From Firm-04 sp045591925 (lineage in GTDB: Bacteria > Bacillota > Clostridia > Oscillospirales > Ruminococcaceae): a DNA stretch of 64,000 nucleotides. The DNA lies in NCBI GenBank assembly GCA_045591925.1, contig JAZNTW010000096.1, positions 89,821-153,820 of the forward strand, in the 5' to 3' direction. A model generated the notes under the pieces. That model was given only the letters and a program-made list of their open reading frames with translations. It ran no database searches and was not told where the DNA came from. Positions 18,393 to 28,149 of this stretch are shown piece by piece; the stretch's first letter is position 1, and the number at the start of each line of letters is the position of its first letter. Made by a program: the position numbers and the translations under genes.

Positions 18393-19415
18393 TCAGATGC
18401 CAAGCTCCTGCTTGACCAGCGCAAGATCATGCTGCGCCATCCGCGTTACCAATTCATCAAAGGAGACTTCACGCTTCCAGCCAAGCTGCGTTTCTGCCTT
18501 GGATGGATCGCCAAGCAGCAATTCGACCTCTGCCGGACGATAGAATTTCGGATTGATTCTGACAACAACCTGACCGTTTTCCTTGTTGATGCCGACCGTA
18601 TCAACACCCTCGCCCTGCCATGCAAGCTCCATGCCGACCGCACGGAATGCACATTCCGCAAACTCACGCACCGAGCGTGTTTCGCCGGTTGCTACGACAT
18701 AATCATCCGGTGTCTCCTGCTGCAGCATCAGCCACATTGCGCGGACATAATCCTGCGAATGTCCCCAGTCGCGTTTTGCGTCCAAATTGCCAAGCTCAAC
18801 GGTCTGCTGTACACCAAGCCGGATTCTTGCTGCGGCATCGGTAATCTTGCGCGTCACGAATTCCTTTCCGCGGCGCTCCGACTCATGATTGAACAAAATG
18901 CCGGAACAGGCATACATCCCGAAGCTCTCGCGGTAATTTTTCGTAATCCAGTGACCATAGAGCTTTGCAACGCCATATGGACTGCGCGGATAAAACGGCG
19001 TTGTCTCGCACTGCGGAATCTCCTGCACCTTACCAAACATTTCCGAGGTCGAGGCTTGGTAGAACCGGCATTCCGGCCTGACGATTCGGATCGCTTCCAG
19101 CAGATTCGTTACACCAAGCGCGTCAATCTCTGCTGTTGCAATCGGCTGCTCCCAGCTTGTCGCAACAAAGCTCTGTGCTGCCAGATTATAGACCTCATCT
19201 GCCTGCGAAATCCGCATTGCCGAGATCAGGGAAACCAGATCGGTCATATCCGCATAGATCAGATGAATCCGGTCTTTCAGGTGTGCAATATTGCCATAAT
19301 CCACAACACTCTTGCGCCGCCAGATACCGTAAACCTCATAGCCCTTTTCAAGCAGCAGCTCGGCAAGATACGAACCGTCCTGACCGGTAATACCGGTAAT
19401 CAATGCGTGTTTCAT
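18393..19415 (-). CDS. gmd: GDP-mannose 4,6-dehydratase
   Basis: 340 residues, near full length. The N-terminus MKHALITGITGQDGSYLAEL is the classic Gmd opening, with GxxGxxG at residues 8-14. Catalytic STSE (122-125) and Y147-x3-K151 are present, as are NHESERRG and the NADP-pocket GNLDAKRDWGHSQDYV. It converts GDP-mannose to GDP-4-keto-6-deoxymannose, the substrate of the rmd product encoded three genes downstream. Confidence 0.95.
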   Translation of the reverse strand: MKHALITGITGQDGSYLAELLLEKGYEVYGIWRRKSVVDYGNIAHLKDRIHLIYADMTDLVSLISAMRISQADEVYNLAAQSFVATSWEQPIATAEIDALGVTNLLEAIRIVRPECRFYQASTSEMFGKVQEIPQCETTPFYPRSPYGVAKLYGHWITKNYRESFGMYACSGILFNHESERRGKEFVTRKITDAAARIRLGVQQTVELGNLDAKRDWGHSQDYVRAMWLMLQQETPDDYVVATGETRSVREFAECAFRAVGMELAWQGEGVDTVGINKENGQVVVRINPKFYRPAEVELLLGDPSKAETQLGWKREVSFDELVTRMAQHDLALVKQELGI

Positions 19416-19436
19416 GTGATATAAAAACTCCCTTTC

Positions 19437-20120
19437 TCAGATCGAACGCTCCGGCTTTATCTGCGCTTCGGGTAAATATTCGCGCAGAAATGCAAGCACA
19501 TCGTGAAAATCCGCAACTGAAACATAATACAAATGACGGCGTTTTTTCATGTCCCAAAGACAGAGTAGGTCAAATTGCTCCGTATCCGGATTCGGATGCT
19601 GCTTCTGATAGCTGCGATCTTTCGCAGACACACCAAGTGTCTTTGCCGCCGATACGCTGCGCGTGCCGAACAGCACCTTGAAAAATCCGGCACCATGCAG
19701 CATCACGCGCTGCACCGTCGTGATTTTATCCAGCGACAAATAGCTCTGCACCTTTTCGGGACAGACGATGTATTCTTCCGTGATAATCAGCTGATGCTTG
19801 CGATAGGGCGGCGTATGCCAGATTGCAAACGTACCGCCCGCGCGAATACATCCTGCAAGCGCTATCGCACTGCCGAATTGCTTGATCAGCGGATGCTTTT
19901 CAATAAAGATCGCCCTGAACAATGCAATCAGGAAGAAAACAAGTGCCGCAGCAGTCAGCACTGCCAATATAATTGTAACAGCGTCCTTTACATCCCGTAA
20001 CATCGCAGAAGCGCACATTCCGGCTGCCAGTATCAGCAGCAGAAGAAATTTTCGAAGGGCTGCGCGTCCGTAATCCCTGCGCATCTGTTCCACAATCAGA
20101 TCTCCGGTAAGCTCCACCAT
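19437..20120 (-). CDS. Membrane protein of unknown function in the polysaccharide operon
   Basis: 227 residues; ATG 20120 with GGAGG eight bases upstream. Two membrane helices (about 22-42 and 48-70) are followed by a soluble C-terminal ~150 residues. The segment HQLIITEEYIVCPEKVQSYL and later short strands recall a bacterial PH-like fold, but I do not recognise a named family. It is encoded between manC and gmd with short gaps, so it is cotranscribed with GDP-sugar synthesis. Its architecture (two helices then a soluble strand-rich tail) resembles the YcxB-like protein at 238-822 in outline only. Confidence 0.65.
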   Translation of the reverse strand: MVELTGDLIVEQMRRDYGRAALRKFLLLLILAAGMCASAMLRDVKDAVTIILAVLTAAALVFFLIALFRAIFIEKHPLIKQFGSAIALAGCIRAGGTFAIWHTPPYRKHQLIITEEYIVCPEKVQSYLSLDKITTVQRVMLHGAGFFKVLFGTRSVSAAKTLGVSAKDRSYQKQHPNPDTEQFDLLCLWDMKKRRHLYYVSVADFHDVLAFLREYLPEAQIKPERSI

Positions 20121-20153
20121 AGCCGTTACCTCCGTTTTATTTTCCGCCGAACA

Positions 20154-21242
20154 TCAAAGCAGGTCGCCCCTGCCCTGTTCGCGCAGTATTTCCGTTATTT
20201 TTTTAATATTCTGTGCAGCATCCATATCACAGACAAGCAATGCGTCTGCTGTATCCACAACCACGATATTTTCCAATCCGACAGCCGCAATCAGCTTTTC
20301 TTTTCCGGAAAATACGCAGTTTTTCGTACCGATCGTAATAATATCACCGTCACGGTAATTGCCGTTTGTATCTGTTTTTGCAACGCGCTTCAGTGCCGGC
20401 CAGCTCCCGACATCATCCCAGCCAAAGCTGCCCGGTATTGTACAGAGATGCGCTGCGTGCTCCAGAATGCCAAAGTCAACCGAAATCGAGGGCATATCCG
20501 GAAATCGCTTTTGCAGCACCGCATCAAAATCCGACGTATCACAAGCAGACTGTATCTCCATCGCAATCGCATACGCCTCCGGAAGATGCTGTTCAACCGC
20601 CGCAAGAAAGACATCTGTTTTCCAGACAAACATTCCGCTGTTCCAGAGATAGCTGCCGGAATTCACGTAGCTACGTGCTGTTTCGATATCCGGCTTTTCC
20701 TTGAAGCTGTCCACCCGATAGACGCCGCGCGGCAGATTTTCTGCACGTGAAAACGCAATATATCCGTATCCTGTCTCCGGATAGGTCGGTGTAATGCCGA
20801 TTGTCACCAAGGAATCCGTTTCCTCGGCAGCTGCGGCAGCACGGCAAAGTACATCGGAACAAATATCCTCATGCCGAATCAGATGGTCTGCCGGCAATAC
20901 AATCATCGTCGCATTTCCGCAGCGTTTGGATATCACCGCCGCTGCCAGCGCAAGACATGGTGCCGTATTGCGCGGCGCCGGCTCAGCAAGCAGGTTATCG
21001 GCAGGAATTTCCGGAAGCTGCTCGCGTACAAGCTGCATATACTCTGCATTTGTGACGATATAAATATGCTCCATGGCAACCAGACCGCTGATACGCTTGA
21101 CCGTTTTTTGCAGCATCGTCTCGCCGTCATCGGTCAGCGACAAGAACTGCTTCGGACAGCGCATTCTGCTTTTCGGCCAAAAGCGTTCGCCCTTGCCGCC
21201 TGCCATGATCACCGCAGTCAGAACTTGATTGTGATTTTGCAT
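20154..21242 (-). CDS. manC: Mannose-1-phosphate guanylyltransferase
   Basis: 362 residues; AAGGAG nine bases before ATG 21242. The nucleotide-binding loop MAGGKGERFWPKSR and KQFLSL are intact, followed by TNAEY, LLAEPAPRNTAPC and the late GWDDVGSW motif. It makes GDP-mannose from GTP and mannose-1-phosphate. It lacks the C-terminal phosphomannose isomerase domain found in bifunctional ManC proteins. It supplies the substrate for Gmd in the same operon, six bases behind the sugar transferase gene. Confidence 0.95.
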   Translation of the reverse strand: MQNHNQVLTAVIMAGGKGERFWPKSRMRCPKQFLSLTDDGETMLQKTVKRISGLVAMEHIYIVTNAEYMQLVREQLPEIPADNLLAEPAPRNTAPCLALAAAVISKRCGNATMIVLPADHLIRHEDICSDVLCRAAAAAEETDSLVTIGITPTYPETGYGYIAFSRAENLPRGVYRVDSFKEKPDIETARSYVNSGSYLWNSGMFVWKTDVFLAAVEQHLPEAYAIAMEIQSACDTSDFDAVLQKRFPDMPSISVDFGILEHAAHLCTIPGSFGWDDVGSWPALKRVAKTDTNGNYRDGDIITIGTKNCVFSGKEKLIAAVGLENIVVVDTADALLVCDMDAAQNIKKITEILREQGRGDLL

Positions 21243-21248
21243 ATCGTG

Positions 21249-22610
21249 TTACTCCTTCTTACGATCCGAACGAGAAGCCGAAAACTCCTCTGCATTGGTT
21301 TCCGGTGGAAACAGTGCGGTTTTCAGCGTCAGCAGAAGAATCTGAATATCCAGCAGCAGCGAATACTGTTCAATATACATCAAATCCATTTTCAGTTTAT
21401 CAATCGGCTCCGTATCATAGGTTCCGATGACCTGTGCATAACCGGTCAAGCCGGCTTTTACTTGCAGCCGATACGAAAATTCCGGATGCTTTTTCGCATA
21501 TACCTCTGCAAGCTCCGGACGTTCCGGACGCGGCCCGACCAAAGACATTTCTCCGCGCAAAATATTCAAAAGCTGCGGCAGCTCATCGAGTCGGAATCTG
21601 CGCAGAATATTGCCGGTTTTTGTAATCCGCGTATCATTGTCGGAAGCCAGAACCGGTTTTCCATCCGCTTCGGCATCGGGAATCATGCTACGGAATTTCA
21701 GCATTTCAAATTCCTTGCCGTCTCTTGTCAGACGGCGCTGACGGTAAAAGACAGGGCCGCCGTCCTCCAGCCGAATCGCCGCCGCACACACCAGCATCAC
21801 CGGCGCAAACAACAGCATCAGCAATCCTGCAATCAATAAATCAAAACAGCGCTTGAGAAATCGCTGTTCAGGCGATAAACCCTCATTGCGGCAGAGAATC
21901 AAGGGGGTATCGAACATTCGCAGCTCATCGCCGCCGCGCATCAGAATATCCGAGATTTTCGGCGCGATATATGCACGCAGACGATGTCCGCAGCAGTATT
22001 TCAGCAAATCGTTTCGCAATTCGGCAGGCACATCGCATAAAATCACGCCGTCAAAATCACAGAGCAGCTTGGTAATTTCCCGCAGCCCTGCCGCACAGCT
22101 GATGCTCTCACAGATCATGTATTTATCCACGCGCGTACTCATCTTCATGACAAGCTCTGCTGCCTTGGAGGAACCGTAGACGATCACCAGCTTCCGCGGT
22201 GGAAACAATCGGAAATACAGAACACTGACAAGCAATTCCCATCCGAAGATCGCCACATAATCAAGCCCTGTCAGCAGCAGGATTGGTGCCAGCTGCATGA
22301 AATGCCGTCCGATTACGCTGATTTGAAAATAGGTGATGCAATTCACGATCGTGATACCGATAAGCTGATAATAAATCAGGTCGCTTCGTTTGAGATAACC
22401 GAATCTGATACAGCGATATGCCTTGAATACCAGCACGGTCAGCACCAGATAAATCCAAACAACAACCCAGTTGCCGCGCCGGAAAAACGGTGCAATAATC
22501 GCATCCGCATAATAATACTCCCAGATCAGTGCGAATAAAAATGTCAGAAGTCCGAGCAGCAAAATTCCAAAGCCGGTTGAAAACAAATGCCGATATTTTC
22601 TGTGTTTCAT
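21249..22610 (-). CDS. Polyprenyl-phosphate sugar-1-phosphate transferase (WbaP/WcaJ type)
   Basis: 453 residues and first gene of the polysaccharide operon. Four or five N-terminal membrane helices are followed by a nucleotide-binding-like middle region (~150-230). The C-terminal catalytic domain (~248-430) begins FKRCFDLLIAGLLMLLFAPV and includes MLKFRSM, DELPQLLNILRGEMSLVGPRP and KAGLTGYAQV. It links the first sugar phosphate to undecaprenyl phosphate on the inner face of the membrane and so starts the glycan. The sugar used cannot be read from sequence. Confidence 0.92.
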   Translation of the reverse strand: MKHRKYRHLFSTGFGILLLGLLTFLFALIWEYYYADAIIAPFFRRGNWVVVWIYLVLTVLVFKAYRCIRFGYLKRSDLIYYQLIGITIVNCITYFQISVIGRHFMQLAPILLLTGLDYVAIFGWELLVSVLYFRLFPPRKLVIVYGSSKAAELVMKMSTRVDKYMICESISCAAGLREITKLLCDFDGVILCDVPAELRNDLLKYCCGHRLRAYIAPKISDILMRGGDELRMFDTPLILCRNEGLSPEQRFLKRCFDLLIAGLLMLLFAPVMLVCAAAIRLEDGGPVFYRQRRLTRDGKEFEMLKFRSMIPDAEADGKPVLASDNDTRITKTGNILRRFRLDELPQLLNILRGEMSLVGPRPERPELAEVYAKKHPEFSYRLQVKAGLTGYAQVIGTYDTEPIDKLKMDLMYIEQYSLLLDIQILLLTLKTALFPPETNAEEFSASRSDRKKE

Positions 22611-22745
22611 TGGTCATGCTCCTTCCGGCAGACCTTGCCTGTCGGTCACTTTTGTTCTGCCTGTAACCATACTGCATAGAAATTATTTCCGATTTCGCAG
22701 AAAAAATACAGACTCAAATCATGCTTGCACAGTGTATATTGTCTA

Positions 22746-23582
22746 CTATTGCAGATTTCTGTCGGATCGCCGTGCCGAGGTAATCACGGAAATCTCCGGT
22801 GGATTGAACAGCCGCAGCTTACCCAGACCGCCGCTGACAATCAGCTCGGATTCCCCAAGCCGGAATTTTCCCTTGTCATATTTCGGGAAAAATCTGCGCT
22901 CCGGTGAAAGCAGACCGCCGAGCAGCGGCAGCCGTACCGCACCGCCATGCACATGACCGGAAAGCGTCAGCGCCGCACCCCATTCCGCATACGCCGGAAA
23001 GCACAGCGGATTGTGTGCAAGCAGCAGCGTTTTATCGGGACAAGCGCCAAATTTCAGCCGCATCGTTCTGCGTGTGCAGTCCTTTGCGCCGCGAAAACCG
23101 AAGTAACCGCCGCCGCGATAATATTCCGCTGAGAGTGCCAGACCGGCAATCCGGATATCACCTATCCGAATCATCTCATTTTTCAGATATCTTGCACCGC
23201 TTCGGCGTATCGCATCCCGCATTACAGCATATCTGACATTCGGAAGATCCGCTTCATGATTTCCCTCGGAAACAATCACCGGTGCAATCGCGCACAGTGC
23301 GGAAAGTAGCTGTTCGGTTTCCGTAAAATCCGTTACTGTCCGGGAAACAAGATCGCCCGTAATTACGATATATTCCGGCTTACAGGCAGCAACCTTGCTG
23401 AGCAGCCGCTTTTGCCCTGCACCGAACCGCCGCTTATGCAGATCAGAAATATGAACCAGCCTCGGCAGACCTTGCAATGCCGTGGTATAATGACGAACGC
23501 GGAGCATCGCCGTATTTTCAAAGACCGCCCAGCCTGTCAGCAAACCGATTGCCGCGCCAAGCCATGTCCAAAGTTTCTTCAT
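22746..23582 (-). CDS. Calcineurin-like metallophosphoesterase (YkuE-like)
   Basis: 278 residues with an N-terminal membrane anchor (~7-24). Metal ligands are in order: SDLHK (about 47-51), ITGDLVS, SEGNHEAD and GHVHGG. This matches membrane-anchored two-metal phosphoesterases such as YkuE; the substrate is unknown. The ATG at 23582 follows GGAGG by only four bases. It lies 28 bases downstream of the large activase gene and may share its transcript. The 135 bases between it and the sugar transferase gene hold no recognisable feature. Confidence 0.88.
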   Translation of the reverse strand: MKKLWTWLGAAIGLLTGWAVFENTAMLRVRHYTTALQGLPRLVHISDLHKRRFGAGQKRLLSKVAACKPEYIVITGDLVSRTVTDFTETEQLLSALCAIAPVIVSEGNHEADLPNVRYAVMRDAIRRSGARYLKNEMIRIGDIRIAGLALSAEYYRGGGYFGFRGAKDCTRRTMRLKFGACPDKTLLLAHNPLCFPAYAEWGAALTLSGHVHGGAVRLPLLGGLLSPERRFFPKYDKGKFRLGESELIVSGGLGKLRLFNPPEISVITSARRSDRNLQ

Positions 23583-23610
23583 GCGTCCTCCTCAGACGTA
23601 AATGATGGGT

Positions 23611-26604
23611 TTATACCTGAACGGGTACGCGCTTCACTGTTTTCACAGCGGATGGCTTCTTTTCCTGCTCCGGATGCTCCTCCATTGCCGCAACCAGTGA
23701 ACGCAGACGAATCTTCGCCGCACCGAGATTGTTGATCTCGTCAATTTTGAGCTGTGTATAGAGCTTGCCGCCCTTTTCGAGGATCGTGCGCACCTCGTCC
23801 GTTGTCACAGCGTCAATGCCGCATCCGAATGAAACAAGCTGCACAAGCTGCATATCCGGCTGTGTCGTCACAAATTTTGCCGCACGATAAAGCCGCGAAT
23901 GATATGTCCACTGATTCAGCACACTCAGCTTTCCATTCATCGCAAGCGAAGCGACGGAATCCTCGCTGACCACCGCCATACCCAGACTGGTAATCAGCTT
24001 ATGAATGCCGTGATTGATTTCCTTGTCAATATGATACGGTCTGCCGGCAAGCACAATGATTTTTCTGCCGGACGCTCTTGCCTCCGAAATCACGCGCTGT
24101 GCTTCCTTTGCCGTCTGCATCCGATACTGCGTCTGCGCTGCATATGCCGCTTTCAACGCAGATTTCAGTGTTTCGGAGGGAATGCGCCATGCAGCCAGTG
24201 CTTTTCGCAAGGAAAGAAATACACCCTTTTGCCGATTGAGATCCATATACGGCGTAATGAAATTGGTATTTGTCAGCTTGCTGTTATTGGCACGCAGAAG
24301 CTCCGGATAATACGCGACAACCGGACAATTATAGTGATTGTCGCTGCTGCCCTCATCGAAATTATAGCTCATGCAGGGCCAGAAAATGAAATCGACACCC
24401 TGCTCCAGCAAATCCTCAATATGACCATGCGCAATCTTTGCCGGATAGCAAACCGTATCCGAGGGAATCGTATGCTGTCCTTTGTAATAGATGTCGCGAT
24501 CGCTTTCGTGCGAGAGCTTCACCGCAAAGCCCAGCTTCGTAAACAGCTCCGTCCAGAACGGCATCTGCTCATAATAACTCAGCGCCAGCGGCAGTCCAAC
24601 CGTTCCGCGCGGCTTGCCGAATACCGGTCTTCTCTCCTGATTGAGAATCAGCTGATATTTGTAATCATACAACGACGGGATTTCTTCGGTTTGTTTTTTT
24701 CCGGCACCCTTTTCGCAGCGGTTGCCGGAGATGTATTTGCCGCCATCCGGGAACATCACAATATTCAATGCACAATGTGCCGTACAGCCGCCGCACTTTG
24801 CATTTCTGGTCTTGTAACTGAAATCCGCGAGCTTTTCTGCTGTAATGGTTTTGGTTTCGGCAGGCATATGCTCTTTTGCGTAGAGTGCCGCACCAAACGC
24901 ACCCATCAGACCGGAAATCGCCGGACGAATCACATCCCTGCCAAGCTCCATTTCAAACGAGCGAAGCACCGCGTCATTGAGAAACGTACCGCCCTGCACA
25001 ACAATATTTTTACCAAGCTCATCCACGGATTTTGCGCGAATGACCTTATAAACCGCATTCTTGATAATGGACGAGGAAAGACCTGCGGAAATATCCTCGA
25101 CCGTCGCGCCGTCCTTCTGCGCCTGCTTAACCGAGCTGTTCATGAACACGGTGCAGCGCGAGCCAAGATCAACCGGATGCTCTGCAAACAAGCCAAGCTG
25201 CGAAAAATCCGCAATATCATAGCCGAGTGCCTGTGCAAAGCTCTGGATGAACGAACCGCAGCCGGAGGAACAGGCTTCATTCAGCATAATGCTGTCAATG
25301 CTGTGGTTGCGAATCTTAAAGCATTTGATGTCCTGACCGCCGATATCCATGATAAAATCGACATCCGGACAAAAATACGATGCAGCCTTATAGTGCGCGA
25401 CCGTTTCCACAATGCCGAAATCAATGCCCAGACCGGCGCGGATAAAGTCCTCGCCATAGCCGGTCACCGCCGATGCACGAATATGCAGCTCCGGATTCTT
25501 TTCGGCATAGATTTTTTTCAGCTGCTTGACAATTCGATCAAGAGGCTGACCGCGATTGGCTGCATAATACTGATACAGCAGATCGCCGTTTTCGGTAATC
25601 AGCACGAGCTTTGTCGTCGTGGAACCGGCGTCGATTCCAAGATACGCATTGCCGGTCACAGTACGCATATCGGCAAAAGGCAGGTCATGCGCCTTATGAC
25701 GGGCAATGAACGCCTCATAGTCCTTACGGCTGCGGAACAGTGGCTCTCCGGTCACGGTATTGCCGCCGGTTTCAGCGTGTCTGAGCTTCTCCTCTGTGTC
25801 TGCAAGCGACATCGCACCAACCGATTTCGCAGCGTACATCGCACAGCCATACGCAACAAATACCGGCGCATTTTCAGGGAAAATCGCATGGTCATCGTCG
25901 AGCTTGAGCGTCCGCACAAATGCCTGCCGCAGACCCTGCAAAAATGAAAGCGGTCCGCCGAGGAACAATACCGTTCCCTCGATGGTTCTGCCCTGCGCTA
26001 AGCCGGATACGGTCTGATCGACGACCGCCTGAAAAATACTTGCAGCAACATCCTCACGCTTTGCGCCCTGATTCAACAGAGGCTGAATATCCGATTTTGC
26101 AAATACGCCGCATCGGGAAGCGATTGGATAGCGTTTCTCCGCTTTCAGCGAGATTGCATCCATTTCATCCGCAGAGATACCGAGCAGCGTTGCCATCTGG
26201 TCAATAAACGCGCCGGTACCGCCTGCGCACGAACCGTTCATACGCTGCTCCACACCGCCGGATAAAAAGATCATTTTTGCGTCCTCGCCGCCCAATTCAA
26301 TGACCACATCCGCCTGCGGATAATCCGCTTTCACTGCAAGAAACGCTGCATGAACCTCCTGCACAAACGAAATCTCTGCACTCTGCGCAAGACCGAGTCC
26401 TGCAGAGCCGGTAATACAGATTTTGAACAATGCGTCAGGAAACTGCTTTCGGATTGCCTGAAGCTGCTCCATGACCGTTTCCCGAACGCGCGACATATGG
26501 CGTTGATAACTGTGTGTCAAAATCTGATTCTGCGTATCAATCACTACGGTCTTGACCGTTGTGGAACCGATATCAATGCCGAGTGCATACACTTTCTGAC
26601 TCAC
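23611..26604 (-). CDS. Acyl-CoA dehydratase activase-like protein (BadF/BcrA/HgdC family, double ATPase)
   Basis: 997 residues from GTG 26604, nine bases after GGAGG; the longer frame to 26634 has no ribosome site. Two ASKHA ATPase domains are visible: ALGIDIGSTTVKTVVID near the start with NGSCAGGTGAFIDQ, and YLGIDAGSTTTKLVLITENG near residue 310 with NEACSSGCGSFIQ. Each carries the cysteine expected for a bridging [4Fe-4S] cluster. A C-terminal HgdB-like domain (~650-980) has a CxxC pair and further cysteines. Relatives activate 2-hydroxyacyl-CoA dehydratases with ATP-driven electrons, but such giant proteins are common in gut Clostridia without a dehydratase next door, as here. Confidence 0.88.
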   Translation of the reverse strand: MSQKVYALGIDIGSTTVKTVVIDTQNQILTHSYQRHMSRVRETVMEQLQAIRKQFPDALFKICITGSAGLGLAQSAEISFVQEVHAAFLAVKADYPQADVVIELGGEDAKMIFLSGGVEQRMNGSCAGGTGAFIDQMATLLGISADEMDAISLKAEKRYPIASRCGVFAKSDIQPLLNQGAKREDVAASIFQAVVDQTVSGLAQGRTIEGTVLFLGGPLSFLQGLRQAFVRTLKLDDDHAIFPENAPVFVAYGCAMYAAKSVGAMSLADTEEKLRHAETGGNTVTGEPLFRSRKDYEAFIARHKAHDLPFADMRTVTGNAYLGIDAGSTTTKLVLITENGDLLYQYYAANRGQPLDRIVKQLKKIYAEKNPELHIRASAVTGYGEDFIRAGLGIDFGIVETVAHYKAASYFCPDVDFIMDIGGQDIKCFKIRNHSIDSIMLNEACSSGCGSFIQSFAQALGYDIADFSQLGLFAEHPVDLGSRCTVFMNSSVKQAQKDGATVEDISAGLSSSIIKNAVYKVIRAKSVDELGKNIVVQGGTFLNDAVLRSFEMELGRDVIRPAISGLMGAFGAALYAKEHMPAETKTITAEKLADFSYKTRNAKCGGCTAHCALNIVMFPDGGKYISGNRCEKGAGKKQTEEIPSLYDYKYQLILNQERRPVFGKPRGTVGLPLALSYYEQMPFWTELFTKLGFAVKLSHESDRDIYYKGQHTIPSDTVCYPAKIAHGHIEDLLEQGVDFIFWPCMSYNFDEGSSDNHYNCPVVAYYPELLRANNSKLTNTNFITPYMDLNRQKGVFLSLRKALAAWRIPSETLKSALKAAYAAQTQYRMQTAKEAQRVISEARASGRKIIVLAGRPYHIDKEINHGIHKLITSLGMAVVSEDSVASLAMNGKLSVLNQWTYHSRLYRAAKFVTTQPDMQLVQLVSFGCGIDAVTTDEVRTILEKGGKLYTQLKIDEINNLGAAKIRLRSLVAAMEEHPEQEKKPSAVKTVKRVPVQV

Positions 26605-26655
26605 TATTTTGGACCTCCTTTGTCGCCAAAGCATACTGCGACATAATACAATACT

Positions 26656-26664
26656 ATTATATCA
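26656..26664 (-). promoter_or_regulatory. Extended -10 promoter for the activase gene
   Basis: On the minus strand TGATATAAT gives a perfect -10 with the TGn extension, about 50 bases before the GTG start at 26604. No good -35 is visible; an A/T-rich tract lies just upstream. Confidence 0.6.
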
Positions 26665-26853
26665 CAAAGAAAAAAAAAAAGAAACCCCCTACGGCTCTTT
26701 TTCATAATTTATTTATTTTTTCAGCATCGGTGCTATGCCGCAGCTTTCGGCAGCCAGCGCTTTGGGATTCATGTGGTTTGCTGCCAATTTTCCCCGGTCG
26801 TTCGCAGCGCATTCCGATAATTTGTTAGAATAATTTCAAATAAAATTGCTCGC

Positions 26854-26886
26854 AAAAAACCGCTGAATGCAGCGATTCAGCGGTTT
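26854..26886 (-). terminator. Intrinsic terminator of the SGNH gene
   Basis: A 12-bp stem AAACCGCTGAAT / ATTCAGCGGTTT with a 6-base loop is followed on the minus strand by six T. It lies 11 bases after the SGNH stop. The 170 bases between it and the activase promoter hold no gene. Confidence 0.87.
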
Positions 26887-26896
26887 CTATATATTT

Positions 26897-27916
26897 TTAT
26901 GTATTCGCCCAGCCATACGCAATGCCGTTTGCATAGCCGCCAACCGTATTGGTATCCACAAGCTGATCGCAAATCTGCTTCAGATAAACATAATACGCTG
27001 CCGGCGCAAGATGCACGCCATCGCCGCCGTTATAAATCGGATTCAGACCGCCGTTCCACGATTTCAGTCCGGACGTAACATCTACGAAACCGGTCGATGT
27101 ACCGTACAGATGCTCCCGGATGGTCTGATTCAGCTTATCAATTTTCTGATTCGTGCTGAATACCGAATCTGCTGTAATCGGCGTCACCGAAGCAACAAAG
27201 AACATGGAATCCGGCAGCACACTGCGGATTGTTTTCAGCACATAGTCATAATTCTGGCAGTAGACCTCCGGCGATGTCATATTGACATCATTCATGCCCA
27301 TGGAAAATACGACATATCGCGGTTTCAGAACAGAGAGCGCATAGGGTGCGCTGAATTCAGAGCCGCGGCACTCAAATTGGTATTCAAAAATATTCCGCGC
27401 AGCCACACAACCCTTGGCAACAACATTGTCATCCGGCAAAATCCCGTACACACGCAAGCCGCTGCAAATGCTGTCACCGACAAAAACCGTATCATGCAAA
27501 AACGCATAATCCTCGGCTGTCAGTCCATGCGCATCCGGCGGATATTGGGAAGTCTTCGATGTGGAAGCAGTCGTTACCGAGCCGCTGACTGTATATGCAG
27601 TCACCATAGAGCCGGTCGTTCCGGTCGTAGTCATCGTCGTGGATGTTGTAGTGGGAATGGTCGTTGTTGTCGTAGTGGTGATCGTCGTTGTTGTCGTTTC
27701 GGAAGATGTTGTGGTTGTTTCGGGCAGCGTCATCTGCGTTGTCGCGACTGTTTGCGTGATCGCGGAAGAGGTGCTTGTCACTTGCGATGGCAGCGTCACT
27801 TCCAGCACGCGATTCTCCTGCGAAAAATAAATACTCTGTTCACAGCCGGTAAGGCAGATTGCCGTAGCAAGCGCAATGCCGCAGCAAGCCGCGCGCCCAA
27901 ACAAATGCTTCCTCAA
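26897..27916 (-). CDS. SGNH/GDSL hydrolase lipoprotein with Thr-rich linker
   Basis: 339 residues from TTG 27916; a second TTG four codons on, after GAGG, is an alternative. A lipoprotein signal ends at LTGC (Cys 25). Residues ~43-115 are a low-complexity Thr-rich linker made mostly of T with S, V and M, likely holding the enzyme off the membrane. The hydrolase domain follows: FVGDSICSGL (nucleophile Ser), SMGMNDV (block III Asn) and GDGVHL (catalytic Asp and His). It probably deacylates a surface glycan or lipid. It is transcribed alone. Confidence 0.87.
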   Translation of the reverse strand: MRKHLFGRAACCGIALATAICLTGCEQSIYFSQENRVLEVTLPSQVTSTSSAITQTVATTQMTLPETTTTSSETTTTTITTTTTTTIPTTTSTTMTTTGTTGSMVTAYTVSGSVTTASTSKTSQYPPDAHGLTAEDYAFLHDTVFVGDSICSGLRVYGILPDDNVVAKGCVAARNIFEYQFECRGSEFSAPYALSVLKPRYVVFSMGMNDVNMTSPEVYCQNYDYVLKTIRSVLPDSMFFVASVTPITADSVFSTNQKIDKLNQTIREHLYGTSTGFVDVTSGLKSWNGGLNPIYNGGDGVHLAPAAYYVYLKQICDQLVDTNTVGGYANGIAYGWANT

Positions 27917-28000
27917 TATCAGTCACCGCTTTCTTTCTTATATATCTACGGTTATTGTACCACGATTTCCGGAAAATGTCAACTATTGCCGGAGATTTTT

Positions 28001-28135
28001 AAGGCAACACCGCGCAAAGTCCGCCTTACGGTTTGGCGGCACATCTACTTGCATATTTTCCGCCATCTTGCACAGAAATTCTGACGAATAATCTGACTGC
28101 GTATCTGCACCACCAACTCTGTGCGGTATTGCCTT
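28001..28135 (+). repeat. MITE-like repeat, copy A (internally deleted)
   Basis: 135 bp bounded by imperfect inverted ends (AAGGCAACACCGCGCAAAGT and the complement of ACTCTGTGCGGTATTGCCTT). It aligns along its length with copies at 41359, 42513 and 63824 but lacks about 40 internal bases, missing between two CAGAAATT/TTTCTATACAAT-like segments. It lies 15 bases past the hypE stop. Short ORFs across it are repeat translations, not genes. Confidence 0.85.
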
Positions 28136-28149
28136 AAGGAGATATCGGC

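Noticed and set aside
17763..19424. 553-codon plus-strand frame
   Set aside because: Antisense shadow of gmd and a GT4 gene, both of which have full motif sets.
23899..25947. 682-codon plus-strand frame
   Set aside because: It is antisense to the activase gene; its Arg/Cys/His-rich, low-similarity composition is typical of a shadow frame. The activase frame carries all the motifs.
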